From the NCBI RefSeq assembly GCF_001434295.1, contig NZ_AZFA01000007.1, positions 49,916 to 113,915 of the forward strand: DNA of 64,000 nucleotides, written 5' to 3'. Positions 15,720-25,339 of the stretch are shown piece by piece (within the stretch, counting starts at the first letter, position 1; each line of letters begins with the position of its first letter). Source of the DNA: Companilactobacillus versmoldensis DSM 14857 = KCTC 3814. Its GTDB lineage: Bacteria > Bacillota > Bacilli > Lactobacillales > Lactobacillaceae. A program made the position numbers and the translations under genes. The notes under the pieces were generated by a model. It worked only from the letters and a program-made list of their open reading frames with translations. It was not told the DNA's origin and searched no databases.

Positions 15720-17708
15720 TTATGCTGCTAGATCAGCATCTGTCGACGTTGTCCCATCGGCAATTTCTACGTTAACTTTTAAATTATTAGCTTTATTGAC
15801 TTCATCGATAAAAGCTTGGATATTGCTTTGATACTCAGTTACGGCATTGTTGGCTGAAGCGTGTCCACCAACGTTTCCGTCCAAGACCCAAAGCTTTTTG
15901 ATAGTCGAATTATTGGCATTGTACATCGCTACACTTTGTGAGTCAGGAATGAAGGCATCATCTTCAGTCGTGATAAAGTAGGCAGGCAAAGTAGTCTTAG
16001 CCGCCGAAACGACCCCGGAAACATCGTCAAACCCGAATCCTTGGAACAATTTATTGATGTTGTTCATTGAATTCATAATTTTTTCATAGGGTAAAAATGG
16101 GATGTTGTTTAAGTGGATCGGTATCAATAACTTGCTTAGTGGGCTATTAACTGATGCTAAAGCTTTATTGTAAAGCGATGCGCCCAAAGCCGGTAAAGTA
16201 GAATAGCCGGCATCCGCGACAACTGCTTTAACATTTTTCGATAATCCATCTTCTGACGCCGCTTCTAAAGCAGTATTAGCACCTAATGATTGACCATAAA
16301 AAATAATCTCGCCATCATCACCGTTCATTTGATTGACTTTGTTGACCAAGCTCTTCCAGTCGGTCTTGTCATAATAACCAAACGACAAAAGGTTGCCATC
16401 GCTGGCAAATTGACCTCGTTGGCTTGGCATCAAAACGTTGTATCCCATGTCATACCAAACTTTCGAAACGACCCCGATCCAGTCGGGACGTTCGGTCCAT
16501 CCTTGGCCGATGATGACTGTTTTGTTTGAGTCTGGATGAGCCACATACGTAGCCCGGATCGACTTGTTGGCATCGTCATAATAAGGGACTGAAACGTCTT
16601 CTTTGACTGCTTCATTGTCCCACCAATCTTGAGCTGCGGTGTAATAAACTTGGCGATTATCGGGATCATATTGTTCGTCCAGATTTGACCAGGTATTGGA
16701 TACATCGTAACGATCAGGGCTCAAAAATGTCCGAAAATCAGACAATCCCTGCGTCCCCAAACGACTGAACAACAAAGGATAACCCAAAGCTGCGACTATC
16801 CCTGAAGTTACGTCGGTAACCTTGTCATTGATGAAACCAGCAATCTTACCGATGAAAGTTTTATAAGTCTTAGGTGACAGATTATTGATGTCATCCATTG
16901 ATATCTCATCAGCTTCACTAGCGGTAACGCCTGGTTTATTGATAACATCAGGCACATCTTGATCTGTATCAGTCTGACTGTTTTCATCCGTGGCTGAATC
17001 TGTATCCTGAGTTGGATCAGTGATCAATCCTTCAGAATCAGTATCTTCATTTGTTGAATCATTGTCAGCATCAGGTGTGACAGCATCATCTTCATTTACA
17101 CCTGAATCAGTATTTGAATCTGTCTGGTTCTGATAACTTTCTTCTGATTCTGAGTTTTGATCCGCGTTTGGATCTTTTTGTGCATCTTCATCTGAATCGT
17201 GATTCTCGTTTGCATCATCAGTTTTTTCTGAATCAGCATCTTTGTCAGAATCGTTGTTTGAATCTGAACTAGTCTCATTATCAGTATCTTTTTTGATCTC
17301 AACAATGTCAGCTAAAGGATTGTCTGAATCCTTGGTAGAATCATCAGTGGTTGCTTGATTCTCCGATGTCTCGGTAGTCGTTTCTGTGTCATCATCAGCC
17401 TTTGTTTGATCATTTTTTGCTTGATCATTCCCTGATTGAATCTTGGCTGAATCCTTATCCTCGTCCTGATTGACCGCGTCTGCAAAAGCTTGCAGATCGA
17501 ATTGGTCATCCCCTGAAAGTGTGACTGAACCGGTCTTTTTGACTTGGTCAATGGCATATTGCGTTTTATCTTGACTACTTAAACAAGCTGAAGCAGCATT
17601 GTCAGTGGCAGCAAAGACATTCCCGGCTGGTGTTATCGCAGTCCCAGCTAAGAACAAAACGGCCAAACCAAAGTAAGACCGTTTTTTAAACGTCTTCTTC
17701 TTTTTCAT
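15720..17708 (-). CDS. Secreted alpha/beta hydrolase with long acidic linker
   Basis: Exported 662-aa protein. A basic start MKKKKTFKKR and hydrophobic core end at a signal-peptidase site near VFA-A (residue 33). Residues ~35-270 form an Asp/Ser/Asn/Glu/Thr-rich, highly acidic linker. The C-terminal ~390 residues form an alpha/beta hydrolase: the elbow G-Q-S-L-G in IIFYGQSLGANTA, an acid loop TTEDDAFIPDS and a late GGHASANN histidine. It resembles cell-surface hydrolases of the YqkD/DUF1749-like kind that cut acyl esters, but the substrate is unknown. No wall-sorting signal is visible; the acidic stretch may help reach across the wall. RBS GGGGAGG. Confidence 0.88.
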   Translation of the reverse strand: MKKKKTFKKRSYFGLAVLFLAGTAITPAGNVFAATDNAASACLSSQDKTQYAIDQVKKTGSVTLSGDDQFDLQAFADAVNQDEDKDSAKIQSGNDQAKNDQTKADDDTETTTETSENQATTDDSTKDSDNPLADIVEIKKDTDNETSSDSNNDSDKDADSEKTDDANENHDSDEDAQKDPNADQNSESEESYQNQTDSNTDSGVNEDDAVTPDADNDSTNEDTDSEGLITDPTQDTDSATDENSQTDTDQDVPDVINKPGVTASEADEISMDDINNLSPKTYKTFIGKIAGFINDKVTDVTSGIVAALGYPLLFSRLGTQGLSDFRTFLSPDRYDVSNTWSNLDEQYDPDNRQVYYTAAQDWWDNEAVKEDVSVPYYDDANKSIRATYVAHPDSNKTVIIGQGWTERPDWIGVVSKVWYDMGYNVLMPSQRGQFASDGNLLSFGYYDKTDWKSLVNKVNQMNGDDGEIIFYGQSLGANTALEAASEDGLSKNVKAVVADAGYSTLPALGASLYNKALASVNSPLSKLLIPIHLNNIPFLPYEKIMNSMNNINKLFQGFGFDDVSGVVSAAKTTLPAYFITTEDDAFIPDSQSVAMYNANNSTIKKLWVLDGNVGGHASANNAVTEYQSNIQAFIDEVNKANNLKVNVEIADGTTSTDADLAA

Positions 17709-18088
17709 ATTAGTAAATCCTCCCCTTAGGCGAAAATAAATATACCATATAAAACGAAAAGAGAATAATTTGTGAGATTTTTGTAATATAAATAAAAAGA
17801 AATCGTTATCTATTAAATAATTTGAACATTTTTTTGGAAATTATTTTGATTTAAATGGCTAAAAGCCTTGCCATGCTGGGATTAGTGATTTTTCAAAAAT
17901 TCATCCAAATGAGTTTACTTTGAAAAACAAAAACAGGCAATTCTCAAAAATTTGAGGATTGCCTGTTTTTTGACTAATACTATGTAAAAAAGTGTTTTGT
18001 TTCCTTAACGTTGCATCGGGGACTGTTCCTTGCCCGGGATCGATCCCCGATTACTTGTTAAATCCGATAAATAAATTCTCTGTTCTTA
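17709..18088. other. Intergenic region with terminator and GC-rich palindrome
   Basis: 380 bp without a gene. Upstream of the secreted hydrolase it is very AT-rich. A bidirectional terminator lies at 17931-17968 (AAACAGGCAA.../...TTGCCTGTTT). A GC-rich structure occurs at 18015-18051: ATCGGGGA and TCCCCGAT are 21 bases apart and enclose the nested palindrome GGGATCGATCCC. It lies 38-74 bp after the copper ATPase stop and has no T run. Confidence 0.6.
17931..17968. terminator. Bidirectional terminator after copper operon
   Basis: An 18-base stem (one mismatch) around AAACAGGCAA/TTGCCTGTTT with A and T runs on both sides. Confidence 0.85.
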
Positions 18089-20014
18089 TTATGCTGTGGC
18101 AACTTTTGAGGTGATCTTAGCTTTGTTCAGAAGCATTGAGCTTGTGACAACTGACAATGAACTGAAGGCCATTGCTAGTCCAGCTAATTCGGGACTTAAT
18201 GTTAAGCCGATTCCGAAGAAGATCCCTGCTGCGACTGGAATACCTAGGACATTATAGATGAAGGCCCAGAACAAGTTCAATTTGATCCGATTGAAAGTTT
18301 TCTTACTTAAGGCTAAGGCTTTATCAACGTCACGCAAGTCATTTTTGACTAGTACGATACCCCCGGATTCGATGGCGATATCTGTACCTGATCCCATAGC
18401 GATCCCGACGTCAGCTACGGTCAAGGCTGGAGCATCATTGATACCATCGCCGACGAAGGCAACTTTTCCGTCTTGTTGGATGGCTTTGACGTGATCAGCT
18501 TTTTCACTTGGCAAAACGTCAGCAACGACTTCATCGATACCAACTTGCTTAGCGATAGCTTCAGCAACTAATTGGTTATCACCAGTCAGCATAACCGTCT
18601 TGAGGCCACGTGCCTTAAGAGCTGCAATAGCTTCTTTAGAAGTTGCTTTTGGTGCATCTTGGATAGCGATAAGTCCGATGACTTTGTCATTCAAGCCGAC
18701 AAAGACGACGGTCTTAGCTTCCTTTTGGAGCTTAGTTACTTGTTGTTTCATTGCATCACTGATTTTGACGTCAGCTAACAATTTGTCGTTACCAACAAAG
18801 GCTTGTTTTCCGTTAACTTGAGCGGAGACACCTTTTCCTTCGATTGCCTTGAAGTCGGCAACTTTTGGTGTAACGATCTCTTTTTCTTTGGCATCAGTCA
18901 AGATAGCTGAGGCTAAAGGATGTTCTGATGATTGTTCAAGTCCTGAGGCAACTGATAGGACAGCTTTTTCGTTACCAACGATATCAGTAACTTCTGGCTT
19001 ACCAACTGTAACAGTACCAGTTTTATCTAAAACAACGGTTTTGATTTCATTAACGGCTTCAAGAACTTCACCGTTTTTGATCAAGATACCCATTTTAGCT
19101 GAACGGCCAGTTCCGACCATCAAAGCTGTAGGTGTTGCCAATCCCAAGGCACATGGACAAGCGATGACTACGACTGAAACAGCGAAAATCAAGGAATTGG
19201 CTACTGATGCATCTAAGAAGACGTACCAAACCATGAAGGTCAATATTGATAAGATTAAAACGACTGGTACGAAGATATCTGAAACTTTATCAGTCAAATT
19301 TTGAATTGGTGCATGACTATTTTGAGCTTTTTTAACTAGTTCAACGATCTGTGAAAGCATCGTGTCATTACCGACTTTTTCTGCTTTGAAAGTGAAGGTC
19401 CCGTTACTATTAATAGTTGAACCGATGACCTTGTCACCAGATCTTTTTTCAACTGGCATACTTTCACCAGTTACCATTGATTCGTCGATCGTTGAAGTAC
19501 CATCAATGATCGTTCCATCGACAGCAACCTTCTCACCCGGTTTGACCCGGATCACGTCGCCAACGACAACTTCGGACATTGGAATCTTCTTGAATTCTCC
19601 GTCACGTTTAACGTCAGCTTCTTTGGCTTGTAGGTCGACTAATTTTCCCACGGCATCTGAAGCATTGTTACGCATTCTTTCTTCGAAAACTTGGCCTAAT
19701 AGGACGAAAGTCGTTACGAAGGCAGCACTTTCGAAGAAGACTGCTTGGCCTGTGGCCATGGCGTAAATACTGTAAACATAGGCTACCAAGGTACCGATGG
19801 CGACTAAGGTATCCATATTTGAATGGTGCTTTGTAAATGAGGCCCAAGCGCTGTTCCAAAATGGACGCGCGGATACGGCCATGATGATGGTAGTCAAGAT
19901 CAATTGAGTCCAAACTCCACCGATAATCGTTTTGCCGAAGGGCATCATGATCATGTTAGCTAGCAGTGGCAGCGACAGGATCAATGAGACCCAGAAACGC
20001 TTTGTGATTGTCAT
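18089..20014 (-). CDS. Copper-transporting P1B-type ATPase without metal-binding N-domain
   Basis: Membrane ATPase of 641 aa that exports Cu(I). The start is placed at ATG 20014, which overlaps the stop of the cupredoxin gene as TAATG; a more upstream in-frame ATG has no ribosome site. Motifs in order: TGES in the actuator domain, the metal-path [13 protein letters not shown], the phosphorylation site DKTGT, the P1B HP motif [12 protein letters not shown], and [10 protein letters not shown]. The usual N-terminal HMA (CxxC) domain is absent: the protein begins almost directly with the first membrane helix. I infer that the cupredoxins of the same operon hand over copper instead. Named copA or copB in relatives; I leave the symbol open. 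Confidence 0.93.
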   Translation of the reverse strand: MTITKRFWVSLILSLPLLANMIMMPFGKTIIGGVWTQLILTTIIMAVSARPFWNSAWASFTKHHSNMDTLVAIGTLVAYVYSIYAMATGQAVFFESAAFVTTFVLLGQVFEERMRNNASDAVGKLVDLQAKEADVKRDGEFKKIPMSEVVVGDVIRVKPGEKVAVDGTIIDGTSTIDESMVTGESMPVEKRSGDKVIGSTINSNGTFTFKAEKVGNDTMLSQIVELVKKAQNSHAPIQNLTDKVSDIFVPVVLILSILTFMVWYVFLDASVANSLIFAVSVVVIACPCALGLATPTALMVGTGRSAKMGILIKNGEVLEAVNEIKTVVLDKTGTVTVGKPEVTDIVGNEKAVLSVASGLEQSSEHPLASAILTDAKEKEIVTPKVADFKAIEGKGVSAQVNGKQAFVGNDKLLADVKISDAMKQQVTKLQKEAKTVVFVGLNDKVIGLIAIQDAPKATSKEAIAALKARGLKTVMLTGDNQLVAEAIAKQVGIDEVVADVLPSEKADHVKAIQQDGKVAFVGDGINDAPALTVADVGIAMGSGTDIAIESGGIVLVKNDLRDVDKALALSKKTFNRIKLNLFWAFIYNVLGIPVAAGIFFGIGLTLSPELAGLAMAFSSLSVVTSSMLLNKAKITSKVATA

Positions 20015-20286
20015 TACGAGATCACCACTTTTCCAAAGAACATGTCCATACCGCAACTGAAGTTGTATTCGCCAGCTTTGTCAGTTGGTACATCAACTGT
20101 TTTAGTAACATCGATCGGTAAGTCTTCTTCAAAGCCTAGATCCTTTGAATGAACAACATCGAGGCATCCTTGATCATTAGTTCTTGTAAATGAGATCTTT
20201 GCTGGAACACCTTTTTTCAAATTAACGACATTTGGCTTGTAGCCACCTGCTACTTCTACGTTTACCTCTTGTACTTTTTCACTCAT
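20014..20286 (-). CDS. Soluble cupredoxin-like copper-binding protein
   Basis: A 90-aa protein with no signal peptide or membrane segment, so probably cytosolic. It has the short beta-sandwich cupredoxin plan: [19 protein letters not shown] near the start, a Cys in DQGCLDVV and a metal loop [12 protein letters not shown] near the end (Cys plus Met ligands). It is a close paralogue of the membrane-anchored protein upstream but lacks its anchor. It overlaps the ATPase start by one base. Probable role: a copper chaperone feeding the ATPase, in place of CopZ/HMA domains. RBS GGAG is present ~8 nt before ATG. Confidence 0.87.
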   Translation of the reverse strand: MSEKVQEVNVEVAGGYKPNVVNLKKGVPAKISFTRTNDQGCLDVVHSKDLGFEEDLPIDVTKTVDVPTDKAGEYNFSCGMDMFFGKVVIS

Positions 20287-20314
20287 AATAATTATTCTCC
20301 TCTGTTTTTATTAT

Positions 20315-20686
20315 TTATTTAATAATTAATTTCCCGTGGAACATATCCATCCCGCAGGCCCATTGATATTCGCCAGCTTTGCTGGTATCAATCTTGATAG
20401 CCTCTTTTTCATTGACCGGTAAAGCTTGATTGACACCGAAATCTGAAAAGACGACCCGGTCCAAACAACTCGATTGATCTTTACGGGTGAAATTCAAAAC
20501 GGCGGGAATCCCCTTCTTCAAGACGACCGTCTCAGGTGAGTAACCACCATTGACCTCAACATCAATACTTTGTAAGTCATCGCCAACATCTGCGGAGACC
20601 TCAGCGACTTCGTGCTTGCCAAAGAACCACCAAACAATGAAACCAATAATGATCAGTCCAATGACCAAAACTAAAATCTTTGCCAT
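20315..20686 (-). CDS. Membrane-anchored cupredoxin
   Basis: First gene of the copper operon, 123 aa. An N-terminal helix (residues 3-22, ILVLVIGLIIIGFIVWWFF) is followed by a polar linker and a cupredoxin domain: GGYSPETVVLKKG, SSCLDRVV and the metal loop WACGMDMFHGKL. The topology (anchor then domain) suggests an extracytoplasmic copper site, unlike the soluble copy, although GKHE after the helix makes orientation uncertain. It probably collects or buffers Cu at the membrane. RBS AGAGGG precedes ATG. Confidence 0.87.
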   Translation of the reverse strand: MAKILVLVIGLIIIGFIVWWFFGKHEVAEVSADVGDDLQSIDVEVNGGYSPETVVLKKGIPAVLNFTRKDQSSCLDRVVFSDFGVNQALPVNEKEAIKIDTSKAGEYQWACGMDMFHGKLIIK

Positions 20687-20706
20687 AAAACATTCCCTCT
20701 TTCGTT

Positions 20707-20757
20707 TACATTTGTAATCGTTAGGTACATCTTATTCTCGTCGTCTACATTTGTCAA
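20707..20757 (-). promoter_or_regulatory. Copper-responsive promoter with two CopY-type operators
   Basis: On the minus strand -35 TTGACA (20752-20757) and -10 TAAGAT (20729-20734) are 17 bp apart. A perfect cop box TACATTTGTA (20707-20716) lies just after the start site, and a second with one mismatch (TACATTTGTC, 20746-20755) overlaps the -35. TACAnnTGTA is the known operator of CopY/CopR copper repressors of Lactobacillales. No copY gene is in the window, so the repressor must act from elsewhere. Confidence 0.85.
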
Positions 20758-20789
20758 CAAGGGTATACCCTTAATTTTTTCAGACAGCA

Positions 20790-20814
20790 AAAAAGCCATA
20801 CCATTTCTGATATG
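20790..20814 (-). terminator. Rho-independent terminator
   Basis: Imperfect hairpin GTCATA/TATGGC followed by six Ts on the minus strand, after the epoxide-hydrolase-like gene. Confidence 0.7.
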
Positions 20815-20826
20815 ACTTTAGAGAAA

Positions 20827-21729
20827 TTATTTTCCAGCAACGAGCTGTGTTTGGCCGAGCCAATCGGTTGCAGCATAAGCTATTTCACGTGGCTGTTCAC
20901 GTTGGATAAAATGTCCAGCATTATTCCAAAATTGCTGTTTAAATGGAGCTTCGAAATATTTTTGCATCTGATCGGCAGCCGTCTGATCGACACATCTATC
21001 TTCCTTACCAATGATGCTGAGTGTTGGTACTTTGATCTGAGCTGATTGCATCAAGCGTTGACGCATATCAGCATATTCTTTATCAGGTCGCTTTATACCC
21101 CAACGAGTCCGATAAGTATCAAGCGTGACTTCAGCCCAATCTTCGTTTTGAAAATAACTAGTCAACGTCCGAGCTTTTTGAGCGGTCATTTGAAAACCAG
21201 GGCTCCACTCTTTCCAAAGATAAAGTGCGATCTCACTTTGACGTTTCCTAATATAATCAGCTCCAGCTTGTGTAGCCATGAACCACTGATACCAATTGTT
21301 TTTGATTTGATCTAACGACATGTGCCCTGGCAATTGCCAAGCTGCTGATAATACTACCTCAGATTTGACCAGTTTACTTCCATAGAGGCTGCTCAAAGCC
21401 ATCGCGGCTAAAGCTCCCCAGTCTTGACCAATAATATCGACTGGTGCCAATTCTAAAATATCGATCATTTCTTTGATATCTTCAGCAATAGCGATCGGCC
21501 CACCAGTCTTACGAGCTTCAGAATCCAAAAAACTGGTATTACCAAATCCTCGTAACGATGGTACATAAGTCTTATAACCACAATTGTGGAGATGTGGTAA
21601 TACCTCATCAAAAGTCCGGACACAATCGGGCCATCCATGAAGTAAAATCAACGGCCGACCGTTTTCTGGCCCACTAACTTCATAAGACATTTGTAACTTA
21701 CTTGTTTTAACGTATTTTTCAACTACCAT
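20827..21729 (-). CDS. Alpha/beta hydrolase, epoxide hydrolase/haloalkane dehalogenase type
   Basis: A 300-aa cytosolic hydrolase. The motif order HGWPD (oxyanion hole), IIGQDWGALAAM (Asp nucleophile in place of Ser), GKEDRCVD (acid) and NNAGHFIQREQP (His) is that of soluble epoxide hydrolases and related dehalogenases, which use an Asp-His-Asp triad. The cap-domain region (about 140-220) has WYQWFMATQAGADY. Substrate not predictable. It shares the strand with rarA 18 bp upstream and could be read through from it. RBS GGAGGG lies before ATG. Confidence 0.87.
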   Translation of the reverse strand: MVVEKYVKTSKLQMSYEVSGPENGRPLILLHGWPDCVRTFDEVLPHLHNCGYKTYVPSLRGFGNTSFLDSEARKTGGPIAIAEDIKEMIDILELAPVDIIGQDWGALAAMALSSLYGSKLVKSEVVLSAAWQLPGHMSLDQIKNNWYQWFMATQAGADYIRKRQSEIALYLWKEWSPGFQMTAQKARTLTSYFQNEDWAEVTLDTYRTRWGIKRPDKEYADMRQRLMQSAQIKVPTLSIIGKEDRCVDQTAADQMQKYFEAPFKQQFWNNAGHFIQREQPREIAYAATDWLGQTQLVAGK

Positions 21730-21747
21730 GGAAATCCCTCCTATTAA

Positions 21748-23076
21748 TCATTCTTGATCGTGACGTTTATGCCATTCTTTAATATATTCAAGCCGTTGCT
21801 TGAATCTTTCCTCGTTTCCTTGTGTGGTCGGGAAATAATACTCGTGTCCTTCAAGATCCGGTGGCATAGTCTTCATTGAAGTTAATTTTTCAGCTGTATT
21901 ATGAGCATATTGATAATCTTTCCCATAATCCAGTTCCTTCATTAACTTGGTCGGTGCATTACGGATCTGCAAAGGTACCGGTTCATTACCAGTTTTTTTA
22001 ACATCGACCTTAGCTTTACTGATAGCTTCATATACAGCATTTGATTTCGGCCCTAATGATAGGTAGATAACGCATTCTGCCAAATGAACGTTACATTCAG
22101 GCATTCCGATGAACTGACAAGCCTGAAATACATCAACTGCCAATGACAATGCTCGAGTATCAGCCAAGCCCACATCTTCACTCGCAAATCTGACTAAACG
22201 ACGAGCAATATAGATCGGATCTTCACCCCCTTCAAGCATTCGATCCAACCAATAGACTGCGGCATCGACATCAGAATTACGCATCGACTTGTGCAAAGCC
22301 GAAATAATATTGTAGTGTTCTTCACCCTTCTTATCGTACCGTAATGATTTGGTATTGATCTGTTGGTCTAAAGCACCCTCTTCGACCTCAACTTTATCGA
22401 TCTTTCGATTACCATTTAAGACCGCCATCTCTAAAGTATTCAAAGCCGTCCGCGCATCACCGTTAGCAAATTCCGCGATCATCTTCAAATCGCTCTCGCT
22501 GATCTCGACTTGATAATCTGGAAAAGCCTCAGGATTTTTTAAAGCATTATGCAATAATTCCAAAATATCACTCACAGTTAGTTGATGAAGTACAAAGACC
22601 TTACAACGTGAGAGTAAAGCTGAGTTGATCTCAAATGAAGGATTCTCAGTCGTAGCACCAATCAAAATAATACTGCCACGTTCAACAAAGGGAAGAAATG
22701 CATCTTGTTGGGCTTTATTGAAACGATGAATTTCATCGATAAAGACAACCGTTCGTTGTCCGATCTCCCGATTTTCTTCGGCTTCCTGCATAATCTGACG
22801 GATCTCTTTGATACCACTAGTAACTGCCGAGAAAGTGATGAATTGCGACTTAGTTTTATGAGCGATAATTTCAGCCAACGTAGTCTTACCAACTCCAGGT
22901 GGTCCCCAGAAAATCATTGATGACAACTTATCTTGATCGATCAAGTCACGTAAAATTTTCCCCTTACCAATCAAATGTTCTTGACCAGTAAATTCATCAA
23001 AGTCAGTCGGTCGAACACGATTGGCTAATGGACTATTTTGTTGTGCTTGATCATCGAATAATGACCCTTGTTTCAT
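21748..23076 (-). CDS. rarA: Replication-associated recombination protein A (AAA+ ATPase)
   Basis: RarA/MgsA acts at stalled replication forks. The 442-aa protein begins with a typical [12 protein letters not shown] tail and has [16 protein letters not shown], Walker [11 protein letters not shown] (about 57-66), Walker [13 protein letters not shown], sensor [11 protein letters not shown] and the arginine-finger area SRCKVF, then the tetramerisation domain with [12 protein letters not shown]. All are standard for the family and the length is normal. The start has GGAGGAGGG upstream. It is divergent from the asnS leader; the gap holds a parS site. Confidence 0.95.
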   Translation of the reverse strand: MKQGSLFDDQAQQNSPLANRVRPTDFDEFTGQEHLIGKGKILRDLIDQDKLSSMIFWGPPGVGKTTLAEIIAHKTKSQFITFSAVTSGIKEIRQIMQEAEENREIGQRTVVFIDEIHRFNKAQQDAFLPFVERGSIILIGATTENPSFEINSALLSRCKVFVLHQLTVSDILELLHNALKNPEAFPDYQVEISESDLKMIAEFANGDARTALNTLEMAVLNGNRKIDKVEVEEGALDQQINTKSLRYDKKGEEHYNIISALHKSMRNSDVDAAVYWLDRMLEGGEDPIYIARRLVRFASEDVGLADTRALSLAVDVFQACQFIGMPECNVHLAECVIYLSLGPKSNAVYEAISKAKVDVKKTGNEPVPLQIRNAPTKLMKELDYGKDYQYAHNTAEKLTSMKTMPPDLEGHEYYFPTTQGNEERFKQRLEYIKEWHKRHDQE

Positions 23077-23142
23077 AAAGCCCTCCTCCTTTTTTGAAAT
23101 TATGAATCGCTTAATCTCTTGACGTCGTAGCGTCCAGCAAAT

Positions 23143-23158
23143 TGTTTCACGTGAAACC
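23143..23158. promoter_or_regulatory. parS site (ParB/Spo0J binding), 15 of 16
   Basis: TGTTTCACGTGAAACC differs at one end base from the Firmicutes parS consensus TGTTTCACGTGAAACA. It lies in the rarA-asnS gap, about 30 kb from oriC on the rpmH side. Confidence 0.85.
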
Positions 23159-23300
23159 GTTATTATAAATTAAGTGAAGGTCAAACTTGTACTTATTATT
23201 TTACACTAGTTTTCTCTATAATACGAACATACGTTCTAATAATAATTTCTTTTACACCTTTATAATAACCGTTATGTCGCATTTTTGAACCAATGATATG

Positions 23301-23329
23301 TTGTAAAAGCAAAAAAATTGTGCTACTCT
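23301..23329 (+). promoter_or_regulatory. Promoter of the asnS T-box leader
   Basis: TTGTAA (23301-23306), 17 bp, TACTCT (23324-23329), placed just before the start of the T-box structure. The remaining 23159-23300 stretch is AT-rich with nothing recognised. Confidence 0.5.
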
Positions 23330-23335
23330 TTTTTT

Positions 23336-23608
23336 AACTTAATACGTTGGATTTTAAAAAGAAGGAGTACTATCTACTCAATTCTCAGTGAGCTAAGGAC
23401 AGTGTAAACTTAGCATGCGAGTTTTTAGGAAAAACATCTTTTTACTTCGGCCTGAAATTTCAGTAGGGTTAGACGGTGCTGACACGTTACAGTCAGAAAG
23501 CATGTTTGTGCTTGTAGAGATGTTTTCAATGAAAACAAATTTGGGTGGTACCGCGAAAGACCTTTCGTCCCTTGAACCAGTAATGGCAGGGGATAGAGGT
23601 CTTTTTTA
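23336..23608 (+). promoter_or_regulatory. T-box riboswitch controlling asnS
   Basis: tRNA-sensing leader. The T-box antiterminator signature TTGGGTGGTACCGCG lies at 23541-23555, followed by a terminator hairpin (GACCT...AGGTC) and six Ts ending at 23607. Upstream, the stem I parts are recognisable: AG-bulge-like AGTGAGCTAAGG with apical pairing GCTAAG/CTTAGC (23391-23413). A candidate specifier AAC (Asn) stands at 23433-23435 in AGGAAAAACATC; this agrees with the downstream asnS but an alternative AAC lies at 23407. Uncharged tRNA-Asn should stabilise the antiterminator. Confidence 0.92.
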
Positions 23609-23820
23609 GTGCCTCTTATCGCCACAGGCGATTAGAGGCACTTATGGGGTCGCCCAAAGGCGACCGTATTCCTAAGCGCTCTTAATCTCTTGAACTGCCC
23701 AAGATAGTGGTTAACCTTCGGTGAACCATTTCCTTCCCCAATCTCTTAACCAGCACTTAACCAAATCCAACGTAAGTTAACCAACCAAAACAACTCAAAC
23801 CTAAAAAGGAGCACTATTTC
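23608..23820 (+). promoter_or_regulatory. Structured spacer between T-box and asnS
   Basis: About 210 nt of untranslated sequence after the T-box terminator. It has a 16-bp hairpin (23608-23642, AGTGCCTCT/AGAGGCACT, one mismatch), a second 7-bp hairpin GGTCGCC-CAAA-GGCGACC (23648-23665), and an imperfect one near 23707-23728. The rest is unusually rich in TTAACC/AACC units. Neither strong hairpin has a T run, so they are not terminators for asnS. Confidence 0.65.
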
Positions 23821-25215
23821 ATGGTAAAAGTTTTAGCTAAAGATTTATTTACTAAAGAATACAAAGACGGCGAAGAAGTAACTATCGAAGGCTGGATCAG
23901 AACTCTTCGTGGTTCCAAAAAAATCGGTTTTATCGAAGTAAACGACGGTTCATTCTTCAAGAACGTCCAAGTCGTTTTCGCCAAGGCTGATATGGAAGAT
24001 GAATTCGATGAGATCAAGAAGTTCCCAATCAGTACAACTATCGAGATCACAGGTGCACTTGCCCTAACTCCCGATGCTCAACAACCTTTCGAGATCCATG
24101 CAGCCAAGATCACTGAACTAGGCTCTTCAGACGTTGATTATCCATTGCAAAAGAAAGCTCATTCATACGAATACTTGCGGACTATCGCCCACTTGCGTCC
24201 AAGAACGAACACTTTCTATTCAGTCTTCAAGATCCGTTCAATCGCAGCTTTTGCTGTCCACGAATACTTGCAACACCATGACTTTTCATACATCCAAACA
24301 CCTATCATCACTAGTTCTGATGCTGAAGGTGCCGGTGAAATGTTCCAAGTCACAACATTAGACTTAGACAACGTACCTAAGACAGATGATGGGAAAGTTG
24401 ACTATAAGGAAGACTTCTTCAAGAAAGAAACTAACCTAACAGTTTCCGGCCAACTTGAGGTCGAGGCTTTTGCCCTTTCATTGCGGAACGTCTACACATT
24501 TGGCCCAACATTTAGAGCGGAAAACTCTCATACTGGACGTCATGCTTCCGAATTCTGGATGATCGAACCCGAAATGGCTTTCGCGGATATGCAAGACGAA
24601 ATTGATGTCTCGGAAGAATTATTGAAATACGTTGTTCAATACGTTTTCGATCACGCTAAAGAAGAAGTTCAATTCTTGAATGACAACGTGGATGAAAACT
24701 TGATTGTTCGTTTGCAAAACACTGTTTCAGAAAAATTTGCGCAAATCACTTATACAAAAGCTATCGAATTACTAGAAGATGCTGACGAAGACTTCGAAGT
24801 TCCTGTTAAATGGGGCTTGGACTTAGAAGCTGAACACGAACGCTACTTGAGTGAAAAAGTCTTCAAGAAACCTGTTTTCTTAACTGACTATCCAAAAGAT
24901 TTCAAAGCTTTCTACATGCGTGCTAATGATGACGGTAAGACCGTTGCTGCTGCCGACCTATTAGTTCCAGAAATCGGTGAATTGATCGGTGGATCACAAC
25001 GTGAAGAAAGAATCGATGTCCTTGAAGAAAAATTAAAAGACTTCGACCTAAATCCTGAAGAATACAAGTGGTACTTAGAACTCCGTAAATACGGTGGAAC
25101 AGTCCACTCAGGCTTCGGTATCGGATTCGAACGTTTAGTAATGTACTTAACAGGTATGAAGAATATCCGTGACGTCATTGCTTACCCAAGAACACCAGGA
25201 AATGCTGAATTCTAA
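23821..25215 (+). CDS. asnS: Asparaginyl-tRNA synthetase
   Basis: Class IIb aminoacyl-tRNA synthetase, 464 aa. An N-terminal OB-fold anticodon-binding domain (about 1-110, with [15 protein letters not shown]) precedes the catalytic core. Class II motif 2 is seen as [26 protein letters not shown] and motif 3 as [15 protein letters not shown]. The motif pattern is that of AsnRS (FRAENS) and fits the T-box with an Asn specifier. RBS AAGGAG lies 9 nt upstream. Confidence 0.96.
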   Translation: MVKVLAKDLFTKEYKDGEEVTIEGWIRTLRGSKKIGFIEVNDGSFFKNVQVVFAKADMEDEFDEIKKFPISTTIEITGALALTPDAQQPFEIHAAKITELGSSDVDYPLQKKAHSYEYLRTIAHLRPRTNTFYSVFKIRSIAAFAVHEYLQHHDFSYIQTPIITSSDAEGAGEMFQVTTLDLDNVPKTDDGKVDYKEDFFKKETNLTVSGQLEVEAFALSLRNVYTFGPTFRAENSHTGRHASEFWMIEPEMAFADMQDEIDVSEELLKYVVQYVFDHAKEEVQFLNDNVDENLIVRLQNTVSEKFAQITYTKAIELLEDADEDFEVPVKWGLDLEAEHERYLSEKVFKKPVFLTDYPKDFKAFYMRANDDGKTVAAADLLVPEIGELIGGSQREERIDVLEEKLKDFDLNPEEYKWYLELRKYGGTVHSGFGIGFERLVMYLTGMKNIRDVIAYPRTPGNAEF

Positions 25216-25224
25216 ATAAATCAG

Positions 25225-25261
25225 AAAAGCGCATCAGGTATGAAAACCTGATGCGCTTTTT
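25225..25261 (+). terminator. Rho-independent terminator after asnS
   Basis: Fifteen-base stem AAAAGCGCATCAGGT/ACCTGATGCGCTTTT followed by Ts. Confidence 0.93.
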
Positions 25262-25339
25262 ATGTCTTTTCATGAAAATCAGCCTTTTTAAAAGATAACT
25301 ACAAAACCGCGTACTTCGATGCCTTGCATATAACAATTA

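Noticed and set aside
18024..18060. tRNA-like T-arm sequence (GGGATCGATCC) after the copper ATPase gene
   Set aside because: The T-loop would need GTTCGA and there is no matching D-arm, anticodon arm or acceptor stem; treated only as a palindrome.
23415..23625. Reading frames of ~65 codons on both strands inside the T-box
   Set aside because: They lie in a structured leader with no ribosome site; the RNA explanation is complete.
23644..23685. 13-codon leader peptide (MGSPKGDRIPKRS) between T-box and asnS
   Set aside because: No ribosome site and no Asn codons; it overlaps the second hairpin.
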